A stretch of 64,000 nucleotides of DNA, from positions 298,053-362,052 of the forward strand of contig CANSDP010000001.1 of the NCBI GenBank assembly GCA_947645675.1. The letters run 5' to 3'. The notes beneath the pieces were generated by a model that had not been told where the DNA came from, ran no database searches, and saw only the letters and a list, made by a program, of their open reading frames with translations. Source of the DNA: an uncultured Bacillota bacterium. GTDB taxonomy: Bacteria; Bacillota; Clostridia; Oscillospirales; Oscillospiraceae. Position numbers and translations under genes: made by a program. Position 1 is the stretch's first letter. Every line of letters starts with the position of its first letter. Positions 16,083 to 24,135 of the stretch are shown here, one piece after another.

Positions 16083-16105
16083 CCCCCGCTGTTTTTCAGC
16101 GGGGG
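16083..16105. terminator. Bidirectional terminator between the antiporter and the redox operon
   Basis: CCCCCGCTG/CAGCGGGGG stem with a TTTTT loop. The plus strand continues CTCTGCTTTTTC. The stop of the convergent 4Fe-4S gene lies in the hairpin. Confidence 0.75.
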
Positions 16106-16974
16106 CTCTGCTTTTTCAGGGGGCCGGCAATGGCTCCGGTGGGGCAGGCGGTCTGGCAGGCCCCGCACCGGATGCACTCCGGGCTGTTGATGTCCTTTGT
16201 GACCTCCACCGCCATGGGACAGACCCGCTCACAGGCGCCGCATCCGACGCACTTGTGGGCGTCCAGCGACATTTGGAAGAAGCTGAACCGGTTGAACAGG
16301 GCGTAAAAGGCGCCCAGGGGGCAGAGGTACCGGCAGAAGGGCCGGTGGATAAGGACCGAAGCGGCCGCGATGACCACCAGCACCAGGACCTTCCAGTTGA
16401 ACAGCCAGCCTGCCAGCTGGCGCAGAGCGGGGTCGGCGAGCATGAGGGGGATACCGCCCCCCAGCGTCCCGGCGGGACAGATGTACTGACAGAAATAGGG
16501 GGGTGTAACCCTGGTTTCGGTGACGGCGAAGGCGGGGAGCAAAATGACAAAGACCAGGAGGACCACATACTTGATCCCCCGGGCGGGCCGGTCCAGCCCC
16601 TTGGGGACCCGGACCTTGGGGCTGGGAATCTTATGGAGCAGATCCTGGACCAGCCCGAAGGGGCAGAGCAGTCCGCACACCGCCCGCCCCAGAAGGACGC
16701 CGAACAGCATCAGCAGGCCCAGCACGTAGAAGGGGAAGTGGTGCTTCACCCCGCCCACCGCCGTCTGGAGCGCGCCGATGGGGCAGGCCCCCAGAGCTCC
16801 GGGGCAGGAGTAGCAGTTGAGGACGGGGACGCAGACCGCCTTGGTCCCGCCGGTGAAGATTCTTCCCTTCTGAAAGCCCGCTATATAGCCGTTGACCAGC
16901 GCGGCGGAGATCAGCTGAATCGTTCGCTGGCGAGAGAGGGGCCATTTTATCCGATTCCGACGCATTCCAGACAT
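16096..16974 (-). CDS. Membrane 4Fe-4S protein, NapH/NosR-like
   Basis: 292 residues with about five membrane segments. It has two CxxxCP-type motifs in loops (GLLCPFG, CRYLCPLGAFYALF) and a C-terminal pair of 4Fe-4S clusters (CVGCGACERVCP and CIRCGACQTACP). Extra Cys are in NCYSCPGALGACPIG. Such proteins pass electrons between quinol or cytoplasmic donors and an extracytoplasmic partner. It is the last gene of a redox operon with a ferredoxin, a second membrane Fe-S protein and TlpA. The start has GGTGAGGAT in front and overlaps the 46-residue CXXC gene by 28 bases. Confidence 0.92.
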   Translation of the reverse strand: MSGMRRNRIKWPLSRQRTIQLISAALVNGYIAGFQKGRIFTGGTKAVCVPVLNCYSCPGALGACPIGALQTAVGGVKHHFPFYVLGLLMLFGVLLGRAVCGLLCPFGLVQDLLHKIPSPKVRVPKGLDRPARGIKYVVLLVFVILLPAFAVTETRVTPPYFCQYICPAGTLGGGIPLMLADPALRQLAGWLFNWKVLVLVVIAAASVLIHRPFCRYLCPLGAFYALFNRFSFFQMSLDAHKCVGCGACERVCPMAVEVTKDINSPECIRCGACQTACPTGAIAGPLKKQSPR

Positions 16975-17087
16975 ATCCTCACCGCCTTCCCCAGGACCTC
17001 CAGGTGCTCCTGACGGAGCAGCCCCACCCCGATCAGAGCGGCGGACAGCCCCAGCAGGCCGTACCGCAGGGCTCGCTTACTCCTCAA
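16947..17087 (-). CDS. CD1871A family small membrane protein with CXXC motif
   Basis: 46 residues, TTG start at 17085-17087 with GGAGGT five bases upstream. It overlaps the end of the tlpA-like gene by 11 bases and the start of the next gene by 28. The protein has a basic start (MRSKRALRYG), one membrane helix (GLLGLSAALIGVGLL), and a conserved end KAVRICLECVGIG with the CxxC pair. This matches the family named CD1871A, found beside TlpA and Fe-S proteins in Clostridia. The function is unknown; a redox or metal site at the membrane is plausible. Confidence 0.85.
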   Translation of the reverse strand: MRSKRALRYGLLGLSAALIGVGLLRQEHLEVLGKAVRICLECVGIG

Positions 17088-17706
17088 GGCTGACCTCCGC
17101 CTTTCCGCCCGCCTGGAGGGCGTCGTTCACCGCCGCCAGGAAGGTTTTGGGCAGGTCCTTCTGCCCGCCGATGATGGGGTCTCCCATAAGGGTCCCCGCA
17201 CTGTCAGCCACCAGGGTGGTGGGGGTGTACATCAGGTTTCCGGCCAGGGCAGCCAGGTCGCCGTCCCCGGCGACGAGGGTCACGCCCGAAAAACCGGCCT
17301 CGTCCAGAATGGAGGAGACCGTCTCCTCATTGCCGGAGCCGTCCAGGCAGACGGTGACCACCTGTACATTGTCGGGCAGGGCCCCGGCGAAGGAAGCCAG
17401 CTCGGGCATCTCGGCGATGCAGGGCGGGCAGGTCAGGGCCCAGAAGTTGAGCACTGTGATATCCTTGGCGGCGATGTCGTCCTGGGTAAAGCTCTCCCCG
17501 TCCAGGGTCAGGGCGGTGAAGGATTGCAGGCTGCCCAGCTTGCTGGCCGTCCCGGTGGCGCTGTCCCCGCTGGGGCCGGACTGGCTGGATTGGCTCTGGG
17601 CCGGCTGGCTGGAGGCGGCGGGCGGGTTCGGCTTTTGGGCGCAGCCGGTGGTCAGGAGGGCGATGGACGCCGCCGCGCAGAGGAGCAGGGTGATTTTGTT
17701 CTTCAT
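17077..17706 (-). CDS. TlpA-like thioredoxin-fold lipoprotein
   Basis: 209 residues. A lipoprotein signal ends LLTTGCAQ (lipid Cys near residue 21) and a Ser/Pro-rich linker follows to about residue 60. The thioredoxin fold then contains the active site TCPPC within FWALTCPPCIAEMPEL and the cis-Pro loop near YTPTTLVAD. It probably reduces or exchanges disulfides outside the membrane, with electrons from the neighbouring membrane Fe-S proteins; that link is inferred from the operon. AAAGAGG precedes the ATG. Confidence 0.92.
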   Translation of the reverse strand: MKNKITLLLCAAASIALLTTGCAQKPNPPAASSQPAQSQSSQSGPSGDSATGTASKLGSLQSFTALTLDGESFTQDDIAAKDITVLNFWALTCPPCIAEMPELASFAGALPDNVQVVTVCLDGSGNEETVSSILDEAGFSGVTLVAGDGDLAALAGNLMYTPTTLVADSAGTLMGDPIIGGQKDLPKTFLAAVNDALQAGGKAEVSLEE

Positions 17707-17720
17707 AAAATACCTCTTTC

Positions 17721-18314
17721 TCAGTCCGGCTCGCGGGAGGAGACGGAGTGGTTTTTTGCCTTGCAGATCAGCTGGGTCATGGTGCCCATGGGGCAGTATA
17801 CGCACCAGGAGCGGGGCTTGAACAGGAGCATGGTCGCAAAGCCCAGCACCGTGGAGGTGAGCATCACGCTGTAGAAGCCGAAAGCGAACTGAACCGCCCC
17901 CGGGTGGAGAGCGCCGCCGTGGTAGGCCCAGTGCCAGGGAAGCTTGAAGGTCCACAGCAGGGTGACCACCTGACGCAGATCCTGGGCCCCGGCAAGGACA
18001 AGATAAGTATTCCAGAGCATCTGGAAAAACATGACAAAAAAGAAGATCAAAAAGCCGTAGCGGAAGGCCTTGCTTTTCATCCAGCGGGGGACATCCTTCC
18101 TCCGGGACAGGCCGAACCGGCCCCCCACCAGCCCGAAGAGCTGTCCCCGGCCGCAGTAGCGGTTGCAGTACCCCTTGGTCCCGCCGATAACGGAGATGAG
18201 CAGGGGGATAAAGAAGCAGAGCAGTCCCAGCCAGGCGAACAGGATGTTGAAGAAGCCCAGCACCAGATAGGTGAGGGAGACGACCCACAGATAGTCGTAC
18301 CAGTGTTTTTTCAT
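17721..18314 (-). CDS. Membrane protein with 4Fe-4S-type Cys motifs
   Basis: 197 residues, about four membrane segments. Cys motifs lie in GYCNRYCGRGQLF (about 48-60) and WCVYCPMGTMTQLI (about 172-185), a split arrangement seen in NapH-like electron-transfer proteins lacking the soluble ferredoxin domain. The soluble ferredoxin is the upstream gene, overlapping by 4 bases (ATGA), so the two probably form one complex. It precedes tlpA by 14 bases. Confidence 0.88.
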   Translation of the reverse strand: MKKHWYDYLWVVSLTYLVLGFFNILFAWLGLLCFFIPLLISVIGGTKGYCNRYCGRGQLFGLVGGRFGLSRRKDVPRWMKSKAFRYGFLIFFFVMFFQMLWNTYLVLAGAQDLRQVVTLLWTFKLPWHWAYHGGALHPGAVQFAFGFYSVMLTSTVLGFATMLLFKPRSWCVYCPMGTMTQLICKAKNHSVSSREPD

Positions 18315-18523
18315 GTTCCCGCCTCCTTCAGCTCAATGACCGAGGCGGGGCATTCCTTCACACACCTGCCGCAGCCGACGCACCTGCCGCTGTCCACCTG
18401 GGCCCAGAGGCCGCGAAATACGCTGATGGCCGTCAGCGGGCACACCTTGGCGCAGCAGCCGCAGGCCACGCACAGGGAGCGGTCTACCCACGCCTTGGGG
18501 CGGGGCTTCCGGTTGTTTTCCAT
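18311..18523 (-). CDS. 2[4Fe-4S] ferredoxin
   Basis: 70 residues with two cluster motifs, CVACGCCAKVCP and CVGCGRCVKECP, the standard bacterial ferredoxin pattern. It is the first gene of a five-gene redox operon; ATGA overlap with the next gene implies coupled translation. The start has TTGGAGGTG upstream. It is expected to feed electrons to the two membrane Fe-S proteins. A Crp/Fnr-type dyad sits at an activating position upstream. Confidence 0.93.
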   Translation of the reverse strand: MENNRKPRPKAWVDRSLCVACGCCAKVCPLTAISVFRGLWAQVDSGRCVGCGRCVKECPASVIELKEAGT

Positions 18524-18550
18524 TCAGAGCACCTCCAATGATGATATGGA

Positions 18551-18592
18551 CATTATACGCCCTGCCCGGCGGGGTGACTGTGATGAAATCAC
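18551..18592 (-). promoter_or_regulatory. Redox-operon promoter with Crp/Fnr-type dyad near -42
   Basis: Minus-strand TATAAT at 18551-18556 places the transcript start near 18544. The perfect dyad GTGAT-GAA-ATCAC (18580-18592) is centred at 18586, about -42, the class II activator position. The -35 region is poor, as expected for an activated promoter. The divergent gene encodes a Crp/Fnr family protein, the likely activator. Confidence 0.7.
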
Positions 18593-18624
18593 CGAGACAG
18601 GGCAGGGTTCTGAACAGGTTTCTT

Positions 18625-18653
18625 TTGACATATCCTGCAAAATGGCCTATACT
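18625..18653 (+). promoter_or_regulatory. Promoter of the Crp/Fnr regulator gene
   Basis: TTGACA (18625-18630), 17-base spacer, TATACT (18648-18653), 28 bases before the start codon. It lies about 35 bases from the dyad serving the divergent operon. Confidence 0.75.
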
Positions 18654-18681
18654 GGTGCTGAGCACAGAGGGGGGAAACCGT

Positions 18682-19341
18682 ATGGATTTTCAAGAATATT
18701 TTCCGATTTGGGACAGGCTGACGCCGGAGCACCAGGCCATGATCTCCAATAGCCTGATGGAGCGAAGTGTAAAAAAGGGGACCGTCCTCCACAACGGGGA
18801 TATGGACTGCACCGGGCTTCTGCTTATCAAGCAGGGCCAGCTCCGGGCCTATATCCTCTCGGAGGAGGGGCGGGAGATCACCGTCTACCGCCTGTTCGAC
18901 CGGGACATGTGCCTGTTTTCCGCCTCCTGTATACTGAGAAGCGTCCAGTTCAGCGTGGTCATTCAGGCGGAGAAGGACACCGGCCTGTGGATCATCCCGG
19001 CGGAGGTCTATCAGCGGGTGATGGAGCGGTCGGCCCCCGCCGCCAACTTCACCAACGAGATTATGGCCGCCCGCTTCTCAGAGGTTATGTGGCTCATCGA
19101 GCAGATCATGTGGAAGAGCCTGGATAAGCGGGTGGCCTCCTTTCTTCTGGAGGAATCGGCCATTGAGGGGGCCGCGCGGCTCAAGCTTACCCATGAGACC
19201 ATCGCCAACCACCTGGGCACCCACCGGGAGGTCATCACCCGGATGCTCCGCTATTTTCAAAACGAGGGGCTGGTCAAGCTGTCCCGGGGCGCTGTGGAGC
19301 TGCTGGACAGCAAGGGGCTGGAGGCCCTGCGGGACAGCTGA
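18682..19341 (+). CDS. Crp/Fnr family transcriptional regulator
   Basis: 219 residues. An N-terminal cyclic-nucleotide-binding-like barrel covers about 1-120 (DCTGLLLIKQGQLRAYI), then a dimer helix, then a C-terminal helix-turn-helix (LTHETIANHLGTHREVITRM) at about 170-190. The N-terminal four-Cys cluster of true Fnr is absent; Cys occur only at DCTG and in CLFSASC, so the signal is unknown. GAGGGGGG precedes the ATG. It is divergent from the ferredoxin operon, which carries a matching dyad, and is probably its activator. Confidence 0.92.
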   Translation: MDFQEYFPIWDRLTPEHQAMISNSLMERSVKKGTVLHNGDMDCTGLLLIKQGQLRAYILSEEGREITVYRLFDRDMCLFSASCILRSVQFSVVIQAEKDTGLWIIPAEVYQRVMERSAPAANFTNEIMAARFSEVMWLIEQIMWKSLDKRVASFLLEESAIEGAARLKLTHETIANHLGTHREVITRMLRYFQNEGLVKLSRGAVELLDSKGLEALRDS

Positions 19342-19363
19342 CCACAGATACATATGGCTGAAA

Positions 19364-19391
19364 CGCTGCGGACCCGGAGGGGTCCGCAGCG
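19364..19391. terminator. Terminator between the Crp/Fnr and RsgI-like genes
   Basis: CGCTGCGGACCC/GGGTCCGCAGCG stem with a GGAG loop, followed on the plus strand by TTTTACG and on the minus strand by TTTCAGCC. It probably works both ways. Confidence 0.75.
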
Positions 19392-19400
19392 TTTTACGCT

Positions 19401-20945
19401 CTAGTCGTCCGTTTCCCGCTCGAAGGACAGAATATTGCCGGTCACGCCGTCGATGGTGTATTCATACTCCATCCCGCCGGACTTGAATTCCACCTCATAC
19501 TCCAGACGGCCGTCGTCGTAGTCCATCTCCGCCTTCATGTCCCACACCTGACTTTCCTGCAGCCCGGCGTGGCTCAGGGCCGCGGCCTTGGCCGCCTCCA
19601 GCGTGATGCCGGATACGGAGCCGCCGTGGTGCGTCCCATCCTGATGGGGGTGGCGCTCCAGCTCATGCTTCAGGACGGAACAGGAGTGGCCGTCGATGGT
19701 ATAGTCGTACTCGTCGGTTCCGCACCAGAACTCGATTTCATACTCCAGGCGGCCGTCGTCCCACTCCCGCTTGACCTTCCAGTCGGTAACATCGCTTGCG
19801 GACAGTCCGGCGTGGCTCAGCGCGGCCTGCTTGGCGGCCTCCTGGCCCACGTCCTCCCCCTGCGCGCCGGAGGACGGCGTCTGGGGGGCGCTGGCGTCGG
19901 GGGACACAGGGGTGTCCGTCCCTGGACTGGGGGGATTGGTGTCTGCGCCGGAGGCGAGCGGGTCCTTGGGCCCGCTGAGCACCTGGCCGGTGAAGGCGTC
20001 CACGATATACTCAAACTCTCCCCGAGCGGTTTTCAGCTTCACCTCATAGTGAGGCGGGAACTCGTCCAGCTCCGGGTCCACATCGGTGGTCACAGAGTCC
20101 AGCGCCAGAGTGCCGGCGTAGGTCTCCGCGGCTGTGGCCGCGGCGCTCTTGCCGATGGGGATGCGCTTCTCGCCCGCCTTGAGCAGGTCGTTCAGCTCCT
20201 CCACAGAGAGGGCGGCCAGCTGGTCAAAGGCCTTCTCACCTGCGCCGTTCATGGCCAGCACCTTTTCCACCAGAGCAGCCTTGCCTAAGGAGAGCCCCTC
20301 ACCATAGACCACAGGCTTCGTCCCAGCATCCACTGTGAGCACCTGGCTCAGCACCGAGGTGCCGGGGGCCTGGGCCTGGAGGACGCCGTCCACCGAGGCC
20401 ACCAGCTCCGCCTGGAGCCGCTGGGCCCGCTCCTGGTTGTTGTCCTCCACCGAGATGAGAATGGCGGAGGAGATGCTGTCCAGATAGCCCTCCCGCACCA
20501 GGGCCCCCACGATGGCGTTCACCGCCACGTCCAGCTTGGTGCCCGCCAGGTCGGCCCCGCCGCCCATGTCGAAGAGGACCGCCGCCGCCTCGGTGTTCAG
20601 GGCGGTGCAGGAGATCACCTTCTCGTTTCGGTTCACCTTCAGCTCAATGCTGGGGTTGACGTCCAGGGACACCACCGAAGCCACGGCGTGGCTCTGGTGG
20701 TACAGCAGTCCGCCGCCCCCGGTCCCCAGCAGGACCAGCGCCGCGCAGGCGGCGGCCAGCCAGGGGCGCGCGGCCCTCCTGGACTTCGCCCGGGCAATTT
20801 TTGTACTTTCATTGGATATTAACTGGTTCATTTCCATCACGCTCCCGTTTTGCGCACCGCAGCGGGAGAGAATGGCTTCCAGGTCATCGGGGGCGGCGCG
20901 GGTGACCGCGTCCGCCAACTTGCGCTCCAGCTCCCGGTCGTTCAT
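19401..20945 (-). CDS. RsgI-like anti-sigma factor with PepSY repeats
   Basis: 514 residues. A short cytoplasmic region (1-62) is followed by one membrane helix (about 63-80). The RsgI-type extracellular segment starts at SLDVNPSIELKVNR. Three PepSY-like units follow: one at about 265-325 (YEVKLKTARGEFEYIVDAFTG) and two near-identical ones at about 375-430 and 455-510. Each of the latter begins AAKxAALSHAGL and ends in DDGRLEYE plus YDYTIDG or YEYTIDG. A Pro/Ser/Thr linker lies at about 330-370. The gene overlaps the upstream sigma factor by 4 bases, so it most likely binds and controls it. The signal is unknown. Confidence 0.85.
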   Translation of the reverse strand: MNDRELERKLADAVTRAAPDDLEAILSRCGAQNGSVMEMNQLISNESTKIARAKSRRAARPWLAAACAALVLLGTGGGGLLYHQSHAVASVVSLDVNPSIELKVNRNEKVISCTALNTEAAAVLFDMGGGADLAGTKLDVAVNAIVGALVREGYLDSISSAILISVEDNNQERAQRLQAELVASVDGVLQAQAPGTSVLSQVLTVDAGTKPVVYGEGLSLGKAALVEKVLAMNGAGEKAFDQLAALSVEELNDLLKAGEKRIPIGKSAAATAAETYAGTLALDSVTTDVDPELDEFPPHYEVKLKTARGEFEYIVDAFTGQVLSGPKDPLASGADTNPPSPGTDTPVSPDASAPQTPSSGAQGEDVGQEAAKQAALSHAGLSASDVTDWKVKREWDDGRLEYEIEFWCGTDEYDYTIDGHSCSVLKHELERHPHQDGTHHGGSVSGITLEAAKAAALSHAGLQESQVWDMKAEMDYDDGRLEYEVEFKSGGMEYEYTIDGVTGNILSFERETDD

Positions 20946-21517
20946 TGGTCGCTCTCTCCTTTCATCAGGGCCTTCATTTTTTTCAGCCCGCGGTGGTATT
21001 TGGACAGGACGGTGGACAGCGGCCGCTCCAGCAGCTGGGCGATCTCCCGATGCTTCAGGCCGGAAATTGCGTGGAGCAGGATGATCTGACGCTCCTCCGG
21101 CTCCAGCCGGGCCAGCGCCTCCTGGAGGACCTGCCGGTCCTCGGGGGAGACGCCGGGAGGGGCGGCGGGGATGGCGTTCCAGGCCTCCTCATCCAGGGTG
21201 GTCTGCCGTCCGTTCTGGCGCAGACGGCTCCGGGCCAGGTTCCGGGTCACGGTGAGCAGCCAGGCCATGGGCGAGCCCTGGGGCCGGTAGGACGGGGCGC
21301 TCTCCCAGACCCTGACGTAGGCGTCCTGGGCGATGTCCTGGGCCTCATGGGCGTCGCCCAGCAGGGACAGCGCCAGGGCGTATACCGCCCCCCGGGTTTT
21401 GGCGTACAGCAGGCCGAAGGCCTCCCGATTCCCCTGACCCGTCAGCAGCAGGAGCCGCTCCAGCTCCCGCCGGGCGTCCTCCTCTTCGGTTGTCTGGACC
21501 CACAGAGCAGCCAGCAT
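20942..21517 (-). CDS. ECF-type RNA polymerase sigma factor
   Basis: 191 residues with sigma region 2 (DIAQDAYVRVWESAPSYRP, core binding and -10 recognition) and region 4 (LKHREIAQLLERPLSTVLSKY). The start has ACAGGAG upstream. ATGA overlap with the RsgI-like gene is the typical sigma/anti-sigma layout. The regulon is unknown; autoregulation is possible, but the visible promoter is sigma-A-like. Confidence 0.93.
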   Translation of the reverse strand: MLAALWVQTTEEEDARRELERLLLLTGQGNREAFGLLYAKTRGAVYALALSLLGDAHEAQDIAQDAYVRVWESAPSYRPQGSPMAWLLTVTRNLARSRLRQNGRQTTLDEEAWNAIPAAPPGVSPEDRQVLQEALARLEPEERQIILLHAISGLKHREIAQLLERPLSTVLSKYHRGLKKMKALMKGESDQ

Positions 21518-21597
21518 AGTCCATTTCTCCTGTCACAGTAAGAAACGCGGGAGGGGAGCGTTTTATTTCACCCGCGCCAAAAAAATTTTTCATCTCT

Positions 21598-21626
21598 ATT
21601 ATATGGCTTCTCTTCGCGGAATGCAA
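21598..21626 (-). promoter_or_regulatory. Promoter of the ECF sigma operon
   Basis: Minus-strand TTGCAT (21621-21626), 17-base spacer, TATAAT (21598-21603), about 80 bases before the start codon. Confidence 0.65.
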
Positions 21627-21709
21627 GAGGGGCTGCGGCTCAGTTTCAGCGGGAGGCCCGTAGGTTTTTGTCTATTTCGCCAGAAATCAATTTTTCGCTC
21701 AGTTTCTGA

Positions 21710-21737
21710 TTGACATTTCAAATGAAACATGTATAAT
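21710..21737 (+). promoter_or_regulatory. Promoter of the Rrf2 regulator gene
   Basis: TTGACA (21710-21715), 16-base spacer, TATAAT (21732-21737). The spacer holds the imperfect dyad TTTCA-AA-TGAAA, a candidate Rrf2 operator. Confidence 0.7.
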
Positions 21738-21773
21738 GTACTAAAATGGTATTTTTTAAGGGGCGTGATTTCA

Positions 21774-22175
21774 TTGCTGATGACCAGAGAGATGGACTAC
21801 GCGCTGCGCATCCTGCGGGCCCTGTATCAGGGGGGGCATCAGTCCGCCGCCGCCATCGCTGAGCGGGAGAGCATGCCCAAGGCCATCACCCTGAAGGTGC
21901 TGAAGCAGCTCCACGCCGCCGGGCTGGTGGTCAGCCGCCGGGGACCGGCGGGGGGCTATTTGCTGGCGGAGGGCTGTGAGCGGCTCTATCTGGGCGAGCT
22001 GTTCCACCGGCTGGGCGACCCGCTCTTCATCAACCGCTGCCAGAGGGAGGGCTATCAGTGCGAAAACCGTCCCGAGGGGGACTGCGGCCTGTGCCGGGAG
22101 CTGACCCGCATTCAGGCGGTGCTGGACAGCGAGCTGCATAAAACACCATTGAGCGCAATTTTCCAGGAAAAATAG
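21774..22175 (+). CDS. Rrf2 family transcriptional regulator
   Basis: 133 residues. The Rrf2 start TREMDYALRILRAL is followed by a winged helix (AAAIAERESMPKAITLKVLKQL and SRRGPAGGYLL). Four Cys cluster near the C-terminus (CQREGYQC, then CGLC), enough for an Fe-S cluster as in IscR or NsrR, although the spacing is unusual. The TTG at 21774 is preferred, with AAGGGG 10 bases before; the ATG two codons later is the alternative. It stands 41 bases ahead of the acyl-CoA dehydrogenase/rubredoxin fusion and flavodiiron genes, so it may regulate them in response to oxygen or NO. Confidence 0.9.
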   Translation: MLMTREMDYALRILRALYQGGHQSAAAIAERESMPKAITLKVLKQLHAAGLVVSRRGPAGGYLLAEGCERLYLGELFHRLGDPLFINRCQREGYQCENRPEGDCGLCRELTRIQAVLDSELHKTPLSAIFQEK

Positions 22176-22216
22176 GAAATTCAAGCAAATCACCAAATAA
22201 AGGAGGAAGTATCAGT

Positions 22217-24130
22217 ATGCTGTATCAAACCACACAGGAGCATGAGGAGCTTCGGGCAAAGGTAAGGGAATTCGCCGAGGCCGAGATCAAGCCCATCGCC
22301 TTCATGCTGGACAAGAACAACGAGTTTCCCACCGAGGCCGTGAAAAAGATGGGGGAGCTGGGCCTGATGGGCCTGCCCTATGAGAAGGAGTACGGCGGGG
22401 CCGGGGCCGACGCCCTGAGCTACGCCATCGCCGTGGAGGAGCTGGCCCGGGTGGACGGCGGCGCGGGAGTGATTCTCTCCGCCCATACCTCCCTGGGCAC
22501 CTATCCCATCTACGCCTTCGGCAATGAGGAGCAGAAGAAAAAGTATCTGCCCGACCTGTGCTCCGGCAAGAAGCTGGGGGCCTTCGGTCTCACCGAGCCC
22601 AACGCCGGCTCCGACGCCGGCGGCACCGAGACCACCGCCGAGGACATGGGGGACCACTACCTCCTGAACGGTGAGAAAATTTTCATCACCAACGGCGGCG
22701 AGGCCAGCACCTATGTGGTGTTCGCCGTCACCACTTCCGGCATCGGTACCCGGGGCATCTCCGCCTTTATTGTGGAAAAGGGCTGGGAGGGCTTCACCTT
22801 TGAAGAGCACTATGACAAAATGGGTATCCGCTCCTCCGCCACCTGCCAGCTGAATTTCAACAATGTGAAGATTCCCAAGGAGAATCTGCTGGGCAAGGAG
22901 GGCCAGGGCTTCAAGATCGCCATGGCCACCCTGGACGGGGGCCGCATCGGCATCGCCGCCCAGGCTCTGGGTATCGCCCAGGGGGCCTATGAGGCCGCCG
23001 TGGAGTACTCCAAGGAGCGGGTCCAGTTCGGCAAGCCCATCTGCCAGCAGCAGAACATCGCCTTTAAGATTGCCGACATGGCCACCAAGCTGCGCTGCGC
23101 CCGGTTCCTGGTCTACTCCGCCGCCGAGCTGAAACAGGCCCACGTCCCCTACGGGATGGAGTCCGCTATGGCCAAGCAGTACGCCTCCGACATTGCCCTG
23201 GAGGTCACCAACGACGCCCTGCAAATCTTCGGCGGCTCCGGCTACCTCAAGGGCATGGAGGTGGAGCGGTTCTACCGTGACGCCAAGATCACCACCATCT
23301 ATGAGGGTACCAACGAAATCCAGCGGGTGGTGATCGCCTCCCACATCCTGGGCAAGGCGGCCAAGGAGGCCCCCTCCGCCGCCGCGGCTGGGCCTCGCGG
23401 CCCCGAGACGGGCGCGCGGAAGCGGCTCATCCTCAAGGACGGCACCGCCCCGGAGAAGGTGGAGGCCCTGGTGGCCAACCTGAAAAAGGACGGCCACGAC
23501 TTCACCGTGGGTATCCCCATTGACACCCCCATCACCCAGGCCGAGCGGGTGGTCTCCGCCGGGCAGGGCATTGGCGAAAAGAAGAATATGAAGCTCATCG
23601 AGGACCTGGCCAAGGCCGCCGGCGCGGCGGTGGGCTCCAGCCGCCCCGTAGCCGAGACGTTGAAATATGTGCCCATCAACCGCTATGTGGGCATGTCCGG
23701 CCAGAAGTTCAAGGGCAACCTGTACATCGCCTGCGGCATCTCCGGGGCCATCCAGCACCTGAAGGGCATCAAGGACGCCTCCTGCATCGTGGCCATCAAC
23801 ACCAACCCCAACGCCAAGATCTTTAAGAACTGCGACTACGGCATTGTGGGCGACGTGCTGGAAATTCTGCCCCTGCTCACCGCCGCCCTGGACACCGGCG
23901 AGAAGCTCCCCGCCCCGCCCATGACCAAGATGAAGCGCATGGCCCCCAAGAAGGTCTATCAGCCCCGGAAGCTGTACATCTGTAACGGCTGCGGCCACGA
24001 GTACGACCCCATGCAGGGCGACCCGGAGAACGAGGTCAAGCCCGGCACCGCCTTCAAGGACCTGCCCGAGGGCTGGACCTGCCCCCACTGCGGCGAGGCA
24101 GTGGACCAGTTTATCGAGATCGAGGCGTGA
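22217..24130 (+). CDS. Acyl-CoA dehydrogenase - EtfA C-terminal domain - rubredoxin fusion
   Basis: 637 residues with three modules. Residues 1-380 are a complete acyl-CoA dehydrogenase: FGLTEPNAGSDAG substrate/FAD loop, RVQFGKPI, and IYEGTNEIQR with the catalytic Glu at 363. Residues 415-570 match the FAD-binding C-terminal domain of EtfA (TQAERVVSAGQGIG, GSSRPVAE, YIACGISGAIQHLKG, NCDYGIVGD). Residues 583-637 are rubredoxin (CNGCGHEYDP and CPHCGEA). Electrons from an acyl-CoA could pass via FAD to rubredoxin. The next gene is a flavodiiron protein, the usual acceptor from rubredoxin, so a fatty acyl-CoA-driven O2 or NO detoxification path is inferred. No EtfB is in the window. AAAGGAGG precedes the ATG. 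Confidence 0.93.
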   Translation: MLYQTTQEHEELRAKVREFAEAEIKPIAFMLDKNNEFPTEAVKKMGELGLMGLPYEKEYGGAGADALSYAIAVEELARVDGGAGVILSAHTSLGTYPIYAFGNEEQKKKYLPDLCSGKKLGAFGLTEPNAGSDAGGTETTAEDMGDHYLLNGEKIFITNGGEASTYVVFAVTTSGIGTRGISAFIVEKGWEGFTFEEHYDKMGIRSSATCQLNFNNVKIPKENLLGKEGQGFKIAMATLDGGRIGIAAQALGIAQGAYEAAVEYSKERVQFGKPICQQQNIAFKIADMATKLRCARFLVYSAAELKQAHVPYGMESAMAKQYASDIALEVTNDALQIFGGSGYLKGMEVERFYRDAKITTIYEGTNEIQRVVIASHILGKAAKEAPSAAAAGPRGPETGARKRLILKDGTAPEKVEALVANLKKDGHDFTVGIPIDTPITQAERVVSAGQGIGEKKNMKLIEDLAKAAGAAVGSSRPVAETLKYVPINRYVGMSGQKFKGNLYIACGISGAIQHLKGIKDASCIVAINTNPNAKIFKNCDYGIVGDVLEILPLLTAALDTGEKLPAPPMTKMKRMAPKKVYQPRKLYICNGCGHEYDPMQGDPENEVKPGTAFKDLPEGWTCPHCGEAVDQFIEIEA

Positions 24131-24135
24131 TGGTC

